From positions 1-64,000 of the forward strand of contig NZ_JAFBCX010000006.1 of NCBI RefSeq assembly GCF_016907955.1: a DNA stretch of 64,000 bases, given 5' to 3'. Both the position numbers and the translations under genes were made by a program. Shown piece after piece: positions 9,346 through 18,130 of this stretch (its first letter is position 1; each line of letters begins with the position of its first letter). Origin of the DNA: Lentzea nigeriaca (lineage in GTDB: Bacteria > Actinomycetota > Actinomycetes > Mycobacteriales > Pseudonocardiaceae). The notes beneath the pieces are model-generated. The model ran no database searches. It was given only the letters and a program-made list of their open reading frames with translations, and was not told the origin of the DNA.

Positions 9346-10487
9346 CCAAACGGGATTGGACACGGCAAGTGCGTTTCGGCGTGAACTACACACCCTCGAC
9401 CGGCTGGTTCCACCACTGGCTCGACTTCTCCCTCGACGACGTCAAAGCCGACTTCGAGTCCATCGCGGGCCTCGGGCTCGACCACGTGCGGGTCTTCCCG
9501 CTCTGGCCGGTGTTCCAGCCCAACCGCGGCCTCGTCCGGCCCAAGGCCGTCGAGCAGCTCGCTCAGATGCTCGACGCCGCCCACGAGACCGGCCTGGACG
9601 TGCAGGTCGACGTGCTGCAGGGCCACCTGTCGAGCTTCGACTTCTACCCGTCGTGGGTGCAGACCTGGCACCGCCGCAACATCTTCACCGACCCGGACGT
9701 GCTCAGCGGACAGAGGTTCTACGTCCGCACGCTCGCCGAAGCGTTGCGTGACAAGCCGAACTTCCTCGGCTTCACCCTCGGCAACGAGGTCAACCTGCTC
9801 ACCGAGTCGAACCCGTGCACACCGGAGCAGGCCGGGGAGTGGATCGACGCGCTGCTCCAGGAGTGCGAGACCGCCGCACCAGGCCTCCCGCACGTGCACT
9901 CGGAGTACGACGCCGTCTGGTACGAGAAGGATCACGCGTTCCTGCCGGAGCACGCGGCCACCAAGGGTGCGATGACGACCGTGCACTCGTGGGTCTTCAA
10001 CGGCACCGCGCAGCGCTACGGACCTCTCAGTACGGAAAGCGTCCATCACGCCGAGTACCTCGTCGAACTGGCCAGGGCGCACGCGGAAGAGCCTTGGCGT
10101 CCGGTCTGGCTGCAGGAGGTCGGCGCCGCCCAGCCCGAGATCAGCGCCGAGCAGGCACCCGAGTTCGCCGAGCAAACGCTTGCGAACGTGCTGACCTGCG
10201 CGAACCTGTGGGGCGTCACGTGGTGGTGCTCGCACGACGTCGACCGTGCGCTGGTCGACTTCCCCGAACGCGAGTACGAGTTGGGGTTGTTGACGACGGA
10301 ACGCAAGGTCAAGCCGCTCGGGGAGGCGATCGCCCGGATCGTGCGCGAAGCCGACCCTGTACCCGCGGACCGCACGCCGATCAAGCTGCACGGCGACCGG
10401 TCCTCGTGGGGACCAGGTGGCGCTTTCTTCGAAGAGTGGATGACTCTCGCGCGCGACGGCGTGCGGGCCTCGATCGAGCTGGGGTGA
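9342..10487 (+). CDS. Clan GH-A glycoside hydrolase (GH5/mannanase-like)
   Basis: 381 aa, cytoplasmic (no signal peptide). It has the fold signature of a (beta/alpha)8 retaining glycosidase. Strand 1 starts RFGVNYTPSTGWFHHWLDFS. The likely acid/base is Glu149 in FTLGNEVN and the likely nucleophile is Glu259 in VWLQEVGAA, the usual strand-4 and strand-7 positions. Substrate specificity cannot be read from this. Between a sugar importer and an alpha-mannosidase, a role in trimming imported mannose-containing oligosaccharides is reasonable. I chose the ATG at 9342 because it overlaps the permease stop and gives the first conserved strand; an upstream extension would run through the permease in another frame. 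Confidence 0.85.
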   Translation: MTKRDWTRQVRFGVNYTPSTGWFHHWLDFSLDDVKADFESIAGLGLDHVRVFPLWPVFQPNRGLVRPKAVEQLAQMLDAAHETGLDVQVDVLQGHLSSFDFYPSWVQTWHRRNIFTDPDVLSGQRFYVRTLAEALRDKPNFLGFTLGNEVNLLTESNPCTPEQAGEWIDALLQECETAAPGLPHVHSEYDAVWYEKDHAFLPEHAATKGAMTTVHSWVFNGTAQRYGPLSTESVHHAEYLVELARAHAEEPWRPVWLQEVGAAQPEISAEQAPEFAEQTLANVLTCANLWGVTWWCSHDVDRALVDFPEREYELGLLTTERKVKPLGEAIARIVREADPVPADRTPIKLHGDRSSWGPGGAFFEEWMTLARDGVRASIELG

Positions 10488-10491
10488 ACAC

Positions 10492-13401
10492 GTGCACGAC
10501 GAACGCGCGCTGCTGGAAGAACGACTCAACCGCACGCTGAAGGAACGCATCCGCCCGGCGATCTACGGCGAGACCGCGCCGCTCGAGCTGGCCGTGTGGA
10601 CCGTGCCGGACGAGCCTGTCCCGGCCGCGGAGGCGCTGGCAGCCACGTATGAACCGGCACGCGTCGGCGACTCCTGGGGCGCGCCGTGGAGCACCAGCTG
10701 GTTCCGGCTGAGCGGGCGGGTTCCGCAGGCGTGGCAGGGCAAGCAGGTCGAGGTCGTGCTGGACCTCGGTTTCACCCACCCCGGCCCCGGTTTCCAGTCC
10801 GAGGGCCTCGCCTACACCGCCGCGGGCGAGCCGATCAAGGGCATCGAGCCGCGCAACACCTACCTGCCCGTGAACGGCGATGAAGTCCTTTTCTACCTGG
10901 AAGCCGCGGGCAACCCGACGATTCTCGACTTCCACCCGTTCCTGCCGACACCGCTGGGCGACAAGGACACCGCGGGCACCGACCCGTTGTACAAGATCCT
11001 TAAGGCAGAACTCGCGGTGTTCCAGCCGCAGGTGTGGCACCTGATGCTCGACATCGAGGTCCTGCAGTCGCTCATGAAGGAGCTCCAGGACCACGACCCG
11101 CGCCGGCACAAGATCCTGCACGCGCTGGACCGGGCGATGGACGCGCTGGACCTGGGCGACGTGGCCGCCACCGCCGACCTGGCCCGCGCGGAGCTGGAGC
11201 ACGTGCTGTCGTTGCCCGCCACCGCGTCCGCGCACAAGGTCTCCGCGATCGGCCACGCGCACATCGACAGCGCCTGGCTGTGGCCGCTGCGCGAGACGGT
11301 CCGCAAGTGCGCCAGGACGTTCTCCAACGTCACCAGGCTGATGGACGAGTACCCGGATTTCTACTTCGCCTGCTCGCAGGCGCAGCAGTACGCGTGGATG
11401 AAGGAACACCATCCGCACGTCTGGGACCGCATCCGCGAGAAGGTCCGAAGTGGACAGTTCGTGCCGGTCGGCGGCATGTGGGTCGAGTCGGACACGAACA
11501 TGCCCGGCGGCGAGGCGATGGCCCGCCAGCTCGTGCACGGCAAGCGCTTCTTCCTCGACAACTTCGGCGTCGAGACAGAGGAGGTGTGGCTGCCCGACTC
11601 GTTCGGCTACAGCGCCGCGCTTCCCCAGCTGATCAAGCTGTCCGGCTCGCGCTGGTTCCTCACCCAGAAGCTGTCGTGGAACCAGATCAACAGGTTCCCG
11701 CACCACACGTTCTGGTGGGAGGGCATCGACGGCACGCGGATCTTCACGCACTTCCCGCCGGTCGACACCTACAACTCGTCGCTGTCCGGCGAGGAGTTGG
11801 CACGGGCGTCACGGCAGTTCGCCGAGCACGCCAAGGCGTCCCGGTCGCTCGTGCCGTTCGGCTACGGCGACGGCGGTGGCGGCCCCACCCGCGAGATGAT
11901 GGAGACCGCGCACCGCGTCGCGAACCTCGAAGGCTCCCCCACCGTGAAGGTCGAGCCGCCACGAGACTTCTTCCAATCGGCGCAGGACGAGTACCCGGAC
12001 GCGCCGGTGTGGGCCGGCGAGCTGTACCTGGAGAAGCACCGCGCCACCTACACCACGCAGGCCAAGACCAAGCAGGGCAACCGGCGCAGCGAGCACTTGT
12101 TGCGTCAGGCCGAGCACTGGGCGACCGCGGCAGCGCTCCTTGGCCACGCTTATCCGTACGAAGAGCTCGACCGGCTGTGGAAGACCGTGCTGCTGCACCA
12201 GTTCCACGACATCCTGCCGGGCAGCTCGATCGCCTGGGTGCACCGCGAGGCCGAGGCCACCTACGCTCGCGTGGCGACCGAGCTCAAGGCCCTGACCACA
12301 CATGCCATCGACGCCATCAAGGGCGACGGCGACGACGAGCTGACGTTCGACGTGCTCGGCGGTGACGCCCCGAAGCCGTTCGTGGCGCCACAGAACGGCG
12401 TGCTCGACAACGGCAGTCTCCGCGTCACGATCGACGCCGACGGCATCGTTCTGTCCGTTCTGGACCTGGAAGCCGACCGGGAAGTCCTGCCGCCGCACGG
12501 GTTCGCCGGCATGCCGCAGCTGCACCGCGACAACCCGAACCAGTGGGACGCCTGGGACATCGACCCGTCCTACCGCAACTGGAAGGCCGACCTGATCCCG
12601 TCCGAGCGTGTCGACGCCGAGGACGGTGTCGTGGTGCGGGCCAAGTTCGGCAACTCGGGGCTCACCCAGACCATCCGGCTGCGCGAGGGCGCCAAGCAGG
12701 TCGACTTCGAGACCGAGGTCGACTGGCAGGAACGCGAGAAGCTGCTCAAGATCGCGTTCCCGCTCGACCTCCGCGCCGAGGTCTCCACCGCGGAAACCCA
12801 GTTCGGCCACCTGCACCGCCCGGTGCACACCAACACCTCATGGGAGGCCGCGAAGTTCGAGATCTGCGCCCACCGCTTCCTGCACGTCGGCGAACCCGGC
12901 TACGGCGTCGCGGTGGTCAACGACTCGACCTACGGCCACGAGGTCACCCGCACGATCCGCGAGGACGGTGGCACCACCACGACCGTGCGGCTGTCCCTGC
13001 TGCGCGCACCGAGGTTCCCCGACCCGGAGACCGACCAGGGCGAGCACCGCTTCCGCTACGCCCTCGTGGTCGGCGCGGGCATCCCGGAAGCCATCGACGC
13101 CGGGTACCGGATCAACCTGCCGCCTCTGGTCGTCCGCGGTTCCCAGGCTCCACAACCGCTGGTGCACACGGACAATCCGGCGGTCCGCGTCGAGGCCGTC
13201 AAGCTGGCCGACGACCGGTCGGGCGACGTCGTCGTCCGGCTCTACGAGGCACACGGCGGTCGCGCTCGCGCCCGCGTCGGCACCTCCTTCTCCTACCGGG
13301 GGATCCAGGAGACCGACCTGCTCGAACGACCTCTCGGTGATGCTTCGGCGGACGTGGTGCTGCGCCCGTTCCAGGTGCTCACCCTGCGGTTCCTCCGGTG
13401 A
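10492..13401 (+). CDS. Alpha-mannosidase, GH38
   Basis: 969 aa, the normal length for bacterial cytoplasmic GH38 enzymes, which release mannose from alpha-mannosides. The GH38 catalytic domain starts near residue 247: His257 and Asp259 in GHAHIDSAWLWP are zinc ligands, and Asp369 in VWLPDSFGYSAALPQL is the nucleophile. The N-terminal beta/helical domain, the mid domain and the C-terminal beta domains are present. GTG start, 4 bp after the preceding stop. Its own stop overlaps a tiny downstream ORF. With LacI, the importer and the GH-A enzyme it defines an uptake-and-degradation regulon for mannose-containing glycans. Confidence 0.95.
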   Translation: MHDERALLEERLNRTLKERIRPAIYGETAPLELAVWTVPDEPVPAAEALAATYEPARVGDSWGAPWSTSWFRLSGRVPQAWQGKQVEVVLDLGFTHPGPGFQSEGLAYTAAGEPIKGIEPRNTYLPVNGDEVLFYLEAAGNPTILDFHPFLPTPLGDKDTAGTDPLYKILKAELAVFQPQVWHLMLDIEVLQSLMKELQDHDPRRHKILHALDRAMDALDLGDVAATADLARAELEHVLSLPATASAHKVSAIGHAHIDSAWLWPLRETVRKCARTFSNVTRLMDEYPDFYFACSQAQQYAWMKEHHPHVWDRIREKVRSGQFVPVGGMWVESDTNMPGGEAMARQLVHGKRFFLDNFGVETEEVWLPDSFGYSAALPQLIKLSGSRWFLTQKLSWNQINRFPHHTFWWEGIDGTRIFTHFPPVDTYNSSLSGEELARASRQFAEHAKASRSLVPFGYGDGGGGPTREMMETAHRVANLEGSPTVKVEPPRDFFQSAQDEYPDAPVWAGELYLEKHRATYTTQAKTKQGNRRSEHLLRQAEHWATAAALLGHAYPYEELDRLWKTVLLHQFHDILPGSSIAWVHREAEATYARVATELKALTTHAIDAIKGDGDDELTFDVLGGDAPKPFVAPQNGVLDNGSLRVTIDADGIVLSVLDLEADREVLPPHGFAGMPQLHRDNPNQWDAWDIDPSYRNWKADLIPSERVDAEDGVVVRAKFGNSGLTQTIRLREGAKQVDFETEVDWQEREKLLKIAFPLDLRAEVSTAETQFGHLHRPVHTNTSWEAAKFEICAHRFLHVGEPGYGVAVVNDSTYGHEVTRTIREDGGTTTTVRLSLLRAPRFPDPETDQGEHRFRYALVVGAGIPEAIDAGYRINLPPLVVRGSQAPQPLVHTDNPAVRVEAVKLADDRSGDVVVRLYEAHGGRARARVGTSFSYRGIQETDLLERPLGDASADVVLRPFQVLTLRFLR

Positions 13402-13520
13402 CCGCGGCGACCCAGTCGCTCTGGTACCCGTTCTCGGTCTACGCCGGTGACCCGCACGACAGTCAGCTGGTGAGCGGCGGCATCGACTTCGGCGACCGCG
13501 AGCGTGAACGAGTGGCGTGA
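13398..13520 (+). CDS. Small ORF coupled to the alpha-mannosidase (40 aa)
   Basis: A GTG overlapping the mannosidase stop (GTGA) opens a 40-residue frame. It begins (M)TAATQSLWYPFSVYAGDP and ends GDRERERVA before TGA 13518–13520. The overlap geometry is the same as at every other junction in this operon. I recognise no family. It could be a short real protein or the remnant of a longer gene that followed the mannosidase. A terminator hairpin starts 14 bp after its stop, so it would be the last gene of the operon. Confidence 0.4.
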   Translation: MTAATQSLWYPFSVYAGDPHDSQLVSGGIDFGDRERERVA

Positions 13521-13534
13521 GCACTGACGTACGG

Positions 13535-13564
13535 GAGCCCCTTACGCCACGACGTGAGGGGCTC
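13535..13564 (+). terminator. Terminator of the mannoside operon
   Basis: Stem GAGCCCCT (13535–13542) with AGGGGCTC (13557–13564), extended inward by a T·G and three further pairs. It lies directly after the last ORF of the operon. Confidence 0.7.
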
Positions 13565-13692
13565 CGGCGTATGGGCCTCAGTGCCGAGTAAGGGGTCTCA
13601 CGGCCGGGCCTTAGGTGATCTTCCGATGTAGGAGGCCACCCCTCAGGAGCAATCTCACTCTCGTCGGAAAACGAACTGAGGAGTGAGCAGCG

Positions 13693-13869
13693 ATGGAATG
13701 GACGCCCGAGGCGATCAAGGCGGAGATGGACTACCGGCAGGCTGCCCTGCGGGAGGACGCCCGCCGCGTCCAGGAGTACTACCGCAACGGCGGGAAGCCC
13801 CGCTCGTGGTGGCACCGCATGACGCACAGGCACGAGCCCGAGGTCCCCAACGGACAACAGGCTGCGTGA
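13693..13869 (+). CDS. Small hypothetical protein, 58 aa
   Basis: ATG with a GAGGAG Shine-Dalgarno 9 nt upstream. The protein starts MEWTPEAIKAEMDYRQAALR and ends NGQQAA. It is highly charged, mostly helical by composition, and carries a basic/aromatic patch (KPRSWWHRMTHRH). It has no signal peptide or membrane segment. It is bounded by a terminator on each side (13535–13564 and 13881–13928), so it is a single-gene transcript. I do not recognise a characterised family. Confidence 0.7.
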   Translation: MEWTPEAIKAEMDYRQAALREDARRVQEYYRNGGKPRSWWHRMTHRHEPEVPNGQQAA

Positions 13870-13880
13870 TGCCGGGGGTG

Positions 13881-13928
13881 GTCGTGGGGTGGTTCCTCTC
13901 GTCCGGGAACCACCCCACGACTGTTTTT
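13881..13928 (+). terminator. Intrinsic terminator after the 58-aa gene
   Basis: Stem 13881–13895 with 13907–13921 (15 bp or more), followed by TGTTTTT at 13922–13928. This is one of the few hairpins here with a real U-run. It also separates the convergent betaine-binding protein gene. Confidence 0.85.
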
Positions 13929-13956
13929 CACACCGTGCTGGTCACGCCTGGGCCGG

Positions 13957-14910
13957 TCAGGCCTTGGCGAGCCAGGCCTTGACCTTGCCGCCGTTGGCCT
14001 CGACCCACTTCTTGGCCGCGTCCTCCGGCTTCATCTTGTCCTCGGCGATGTACTTCGCGACCGTGTTCTGGTCCTCGTTGGTCCACTTGAAGTTCTTGAC
14101 CAGCTGGAAGGCCGGGCCGTTGGTGTCGGCGAACTTCTTGGACACGATCTTGTCGAGGTCGTAGTCCGGGTAGTCGCAGGCGACCTTCTCCGCGTCGGCG
14201 TCACAGCCCGCCTTGTACTCGGGCAGCTTCACCTTCTCGAGCTTGATCTCGTTGAGCAGCCACTGCGGCGAGTAGAAGTAGCCGATGACCCACTTCTTGT
14301 CCTTCTCCGCCTGACGGAACGCCTGGATCAGCGCGGTCTCACTGCCGCCGTAGACGACCTTGTAGTTGAGGTTCAGGTTCTTCACCAGAGCCTCGTCGTT
14401 GGTCACGAACGACGGGTCGCCGTCGAGCAGCTGGCCCTTGTCGCCGGACTCGGACGACTTGAACTGGTCCGCGTACTTGTTGAGGTTGTTCCAGTCCAGG
14501 ACGTCGGGGTGCTCCTTGGCGAGCCACGGCGGCACGTACCAGCCGATCTGGCCCTTCACCCCCGTCGAACCCGCGCTGACGGCCGTCTTCTGCTCGTCGA
14601 TGTACTTCTTGCGCAGGTCGTCGTGGCCCCAGTTCTCGACCACGGCGTCGACCTCACCGGTGCCGAAGCCCTGCCAGGCCACCTCTTCCTTGAGCTCCTT
14701 CTTGGTGACCTTGCACTTGAGCTCCTTCTCGGCCACGTACGCGAGCACGGCCGCGTTCGCCTCGTAACCGACCCATGGGTTGACCGCGAGGTTGAACGTG
14801 CCGCAGTCGCCGGCCGCACCCGATGCGGAGTCGCCAACCTTGGCGCCGCCGCAACCGGCCAGCGCAAGCGCTCCCACGAGCACTGCTCCCAGCACGCTGT
14901 GCCTTGCCAC
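13957..14910 (-). CDS. Glycine betaine/proline-type ABC substrate-binding lipoprotein
   Basis: 317 aa. The signal peptide ends in a lipobox (LAGC, Cys20). The mature part is an OpuAC/ProX-type type-II binding protein (AVNPWVGYEANAAVLAYVAE; VVENWGHDD; IGWYVPPWL; LLDGDPSFVTNDEAL). It would capture glycine betaine or a related quaternary amine outside the cell. Last gene of the ATPase–permease–binding protein operon, 12 bp after the permease stop. It is clearly paralogous to the product of the gene at 18131–19096, which shares the same motifs through most of its length. Confidence 0.92.
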   Translation of the reverse strand: MARHSVLGAVLVGALALAGCGGAKVGDSASGAAGDCGTFNLAVNPWVGYEANAAVLAYVAEKELKCKVTKKELKEEVAWQGFGTGEVDAVVENWGHDDLRKKYIDEQKTAVSAGSTGVKGQIGWYVPPWLAKEHPDVLDWNNLNKYADQFKSSESGDKGQLLDGDPSFVTNDEALVKNLNLNYKVVYGGSETALIQAFRQAEKDKKWVIGYFYSPQWLLNEIKLEKVKLPEYKAGCDADAEKVACDYPDYDLDKIVSKKFADTNGPAFQLVKNFKWTNEDQNTVAKYIAEDKMKPEDAAKKWVEANGGKVKAWLAKA

Positions 14911-14922
14911 TTTCCGAACCTC

Positions 14923-16851
14923 CTAGTTGGTCCACCGCTTGGCGGCCGCCTGGGTGAGGCGGTCGAGCATCACGCCCAGCACGACGATCGCGACACCGGC
15001 CGCGAGCCCCTTGCCGTACAACTGGCCCTGCGAGAACCCGGCCACCACGTCGTAACCGAGAGCGCCGGCGCCGACGAGGCCACCGACGACGACCATCGAG
15101 AGCACGTAGATCAGCCCCTGGTTGGCCGCGAGCGTCAACGCCCTGCGCGCCATGGGCAGCTGCACCTTCACGATCGTCTGCCACGAGCTGGATCCCAGCG
15201 CCGTGGACGCCTCGACGGTCGCGGGCGACACCCCGCGGATGCCGTCCGCGATGATCTTGATCGCGACCGGTGCCGCGAACACCACGGCCGCGATGATCGC
15301 CGTGAACCTGGTGGCCGAGAACAACGCCAGGATCGGCACCAGGTACACGAACGCGGGCATGACCTGCCCCGCGTCGAGGACCGGCCTGATGAACCGGTCC
15401 GCACGCCTGCTGCGGCCCATCCACACGCCGACCACGACGCCGAGGATCATCACCAGGATCGTGGCGACCAGAGTGGACGCCAGCGTGATCATCGCGTCCT
15501 GCCACAGTCCCGTCGCGACGAGGACACCGAGGCACGCGGCGGAGACCACGGCCGGCTTCACGCCACCGATCAGGAACGACAACGCGACGATCACCAACGC
15601 CACCAGGAACCACGGCGACTCGGCCAGCAGCGCCTGCAACGGGTTGATCAACACCGACGTGACGAAATCCTTGAAGCCGTTCGTGATCACCGGCAGCGAG
15701 TCCTGCACCCACTCCGTCGCGGCCGTCGCGCCCTGCCGGATCGAGCTGCCGATCTCCACCTCCGACGGGAACTCCGCCGCCCACAGGTAGGTGTAGGAGA
15801 AGTACACGGCGACGCCGGTGACTCCGAGGCCGCCGAACAGGGCCCAGCGCGGCAACGTGCGGCGTTCGGTCGCCGCGGTCGTCACGCGGTCCAGCACGAT
15901 GGCGAGCACCACGATCGCGAGGCCCGCGTTGAACGCCGTGCCGACGTCGAGCGTCTGCAACGCCTTCACGACCGTCTTGCCCAGACCCGGCGCGTCGATC
16001 AGCGCCGCGATCGTGACCATCGACAGCGCGGCCATGATCGTCTGGTTGACGCCGAGCACGATCGTCTTGCGTGCGGACGGCAGCAGCACCTTGAGCAGCG
16101 TCTGCTTCCTGGTCGCACCAAGGGACTCCGACGCCTCGACGGTGTTGTGCGGCACCGAGCGGATGGCGTGCGCGGTGATCCGGATCGCCGGTGGTGCGGC
16201 GTAGATCAGCGTCGCGATCGTCGCCGAGGCAGGACCGATCAGGAAGAACAGCGTCAACGGTGCCAAGTAGACGAACGTCGGCATCGTCTGCATGAAGTCG
16301 AGCACCGGCGTCATCACGCGGTTGGCCCGATCGGACAGTCCCGCCCAGATCCCGAGCGGAATGCCGAAGAGCAGCGCGATCACGACCGCGGCGAGCGTGA
16401 GCGAGAGCGTGTCCATGCTCTCCTGCCACAACCCCTGCAGGCCGAGGAACACGAAGCCCGCGACGGAGAGCAGCGCGACCCGCCACCCGGCGACGGCCAG
16501 GCTGACGAAACCGGCGATCGCGACCACACCGAGCCAGCCGATCACCGGCACCGGCCGGCCGAACGACGGCTGCGCGATCAACGCCTGCACGAACCTCACG
16601 AACTCGTCGATGACGAGCCGGATCTCGTTGAAGAAGTACAGGAACACCGGGTTGGAGTTCCTGGACGCACCGACGGCGTCGTTGACGCTGTTGACCCACC
16701 GGTGCAGCGGGGTCAGTTCAGAGGCGTCGAGCGCCAGCGTCCCGACGTTGCGGAACACGAGCCACAACGCCAGCCAGGCCAGCACGATCCCGCCGACGAT
16801 CAGGGCCTTGCGCGGGATCTGCCTTCGTGGCACGGCAACGGCGACCATCAC
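14923..16851 (-). CDS. Glycine betaine-type ABC permease, fused double permease
   Basis: 642 aa with two complete binding-protein-dependent permease domains in one chain. The first EAA-type loop is [20 protein letters not shown] (about residue 240) and the second is [20 protein letters not shown] (about residue 545). Standard ProW/OpuAB proteins carry one domain and homodimerise, so this tandem fusion probably supplies both halves of the channel. The start is GTG 16851 or ATG 16848; both overlap the ATPase stop, so translation is coupled. The N-terminal half has a large extracellular loop ([19 protein letters not shown]). Confidence 0.92.
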   Translation of the reverse strand: MMVAVAVPRRQIPRKALIVGGIVLAWLALWLVFRNVGTLALDASELTPLHRWVNSVNDAVGASRNSNPVFLYFFNEIRLVIDEFVRFVQALIAQPSFGRPVPVIGWLGVVAIAGFVSLAVAGWRVALLSVAGFVFLGLQGLWQESMDTLSLTLAAVVIALLFGIPLGIWAGLSDRANRVMTPVLDFMQTMPTFVYLAPLTLFFLIGPASATIATLIYAAPPAIRITAHAIRSVPHNTVEASESLGATRKQTLLKVLLPSARKTIVLGVNQTIMAALSMVTIAALIDAPGLGKTVVKALQTLDVGTAFNAGLAIVVLAIVLDRVTTAATERRTLPRWALFGGLGVTGVAVYFSYTYLWAAEFPSEVEIGSSIRQGATAATEWVQDSLPVITNGFKDFVTSVLINPLQALLAESPWFLVALVIVALSFLIGGVKPAVVSAACLGVLVATGLWQDAMITLASTLVATILVMILGVVVGVWMGRSRRADRFIRPVLDAGQVMPAFVYLVPILALFSATRFTAIIAAVVFAAPVAIKIIADGIRGVSPATVEASTALGSSSWQTIVKVQLPMARRALTLAANQGLIYVLSMVVVGGLVGAGALGYDVVAGFSQGQLYGKGLAAGVAIVVLGVMLDRLTQAAAKRWTN

Positions 16852-17870
16852 GCCTCCCCGGCGACGACCCCGAGGATCTCCTCGTCCGCCACAACGCCGA
16901 GCAGTTCACCGTCCCGCACGACCTTCACGGGCTTGTCCGCGCTGAGCACGCTGCGCACGGCTTCCCGCACCACGGTCTCCGGAGACAGCTCCGGCCCGTC
17001 CAGCTCGTCGTCGGGACGAGGCGGCCGCATGATCCACTTCAGCGTCAGCACGTGCGAGCGCGGCACGTCCTTCACGAAGTCGCGCACGTAGTCGTCCGCC
17101 GGCGCGCCGACCAGCTCGTCGCCGGTGCCGACCTGCACGACCTGACCGTCCCGCATGATCAGGATGCGATCGCCCAGCTTGAGCGCCTCGCTCAGGTCGT
17201 GGGTGATGAAGACCATCGTCTTGCCGACCTCGCGGTGCAGCCGGATGACCTCGGACTGCATGTCGCGCCGGATCAACGGGTCGAGCGCCGAGAAAGGTTC
17301 ATCGAAGAACAAAACATCTGGATCACCGGCGAGTGCGCGCGCGAGACCGACGCGTTGCTGCATGCCGCCGGAGAGTTGGTCCGGATAGGACTTCTCGTAG
17401 CCGGTGAGGCCGACAAGATCGATAACTTCCTGTGACCGCCCGCCACGTTTCGCCCGCGGTACCCCGCGGATTTCCAGCCCGTAACCGACGTTGTCCGCCA
17501 CGGTCCGATGAGGCAGCAGACCGAAGTGCTGGAACACCATGGAGAACTTGTTTCTCCGCAGGTCACGCAGCCGCTTGGCGTCCGCTTCGAGAATGTTCTC
17601 ACCCTCGAACATGATCGTGCCCGCGGTCGGCTCGACGAGCCGCGTGAGGCAGCGGACCAGAGTGGACTTGCCCGACCCGGACAGGCCCATGACCACGAAC
17701 ATCTCACCCGGAGCGACGTCGAAGTCCACTCCGCGCACGGCTGCGACGGCACCTGTGCGATCCATCAGCTCCGTCCGTGACAACGACTTCAGCTCGTCGG
17801 ATGCCACCACTTGAGACGCATTGGAGCCAAATATTTTCCACAGGTTCCCGACCGAAATCACGGGATCCAC
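16848..17870 (-). CDS. Glycine betaine-type ABC transporter ATP-binding protein (ProV/OpuAA type)
   Basis: 340 aa ATPase of the importer. Walker A is GLSGSGKST, the Q-loop is in [14 protein letters not shown], the signature is [16 protein letters not shown] and Walker B is [16 protein letters not shown]. The leader segment before the core ([19 protein letters not shown]) is typical of the ProV subclass. A C-terminal regulatory extension ([10 protein letters not shown], then a CBS-like part to residue 340) is the region that senses ionic strength or cyclic dinucleotides in relatives. First gene of the operon. It is divergent from the second binding-protein gene across 260 bp holding a cluster of GTTGC repeats. 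Confidence 0.94.
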   Translation of the reverse strand: MDPVISVGNLWKIFGSNASQVVASDELKSLSRTELMDRTGAVAAVRGVDFDVAPGEMFVVMGLSGSGKSTLVRCLTRLVEPTAGTIMFEGENILEADAKRLRDLRRNKFSMVFQHFGLLPHRTVADNVGYGLEIRGVPRAKRGGRSQEVIDLVGLTGYEKSYPDQLSGGMQQRVGLARALAGDPDVLFFDEPFSALDPLIRRDMQSEVIRLHREVGKTMVFITHDLSEALKLGDRILIMRDGQVVQVGTGDELVGAPADDYVRDFVKDVPRSHVLTLKWIMRPPRPDDELDGPELSPETVVREAVRSVLSADKPVKVVRDGELLGVVADEEILGVVAGEA

Positions 17871-17888
17871 GCCAAACCACTCCGACCT

Positions 17889-17944
17889 GTTGCGGCGACC
17901 GTTGCGGGACTGCTTGTTGCAGGCTTGTTGCGGGCTGTTGTTGC
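17889..17944. repeat. Cluster of five GTTGC direct repeats in the divergent promoter region
   Basis: GTTGC occurs at 17889, 17901, 17916, 17927 and 17940, each followed by GG or AGG and most by a CTG-like tract, at spacings of 12, 15, 11 and 13 bp. The cluster begins 19 bp upstream of the ATPase start and ends 187 bp before the divergent binding-protein start. It could be a multi-site operator for osmotic control of both units, but no regulator is encoded here. Confidence 0.5.
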
Positions 17945-18130
17945 GGACTGCGCACTACGTTTCTCGATGCGCGACAGCATCGACCCTCACACGGATACGG
18001 TCAAGGGCCGATACAAAGAAAGTCCTTTATGGACAACCAATCATCCCATGACTTGACTGGCCTAGATCGTCCGGGAAAAGCTGAACTGAGCGGTCTCCTG
18101 CACCGCCACCCCCTCGACGAGGAGCTGTTC

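Noticed and set aside
14509..17091. An 860-codon open frame on the plus strand opposite the betaine operon
   Set aside because: Antisense of the permease and ATPase genes, with low-complexity Arg/His/Asp-rich translation. The minus-strand proteins have complete motifs.
17889..17944. Replication origin iterons for the GTTGC cluster
   Set aside because: The repeats are only 5–8 bp, there is no AT-rich stretch, replication gene or DnaA box nearby, and the site is a divergent promoter region.
17777..18130. N-terminal extension of the second betaine-binding protein
   Set aside because: It would place about 118 Cys/Arg-rich residues before a clear lipoprotein signal peptide. GTG 18131 with GAGGAG is far better.
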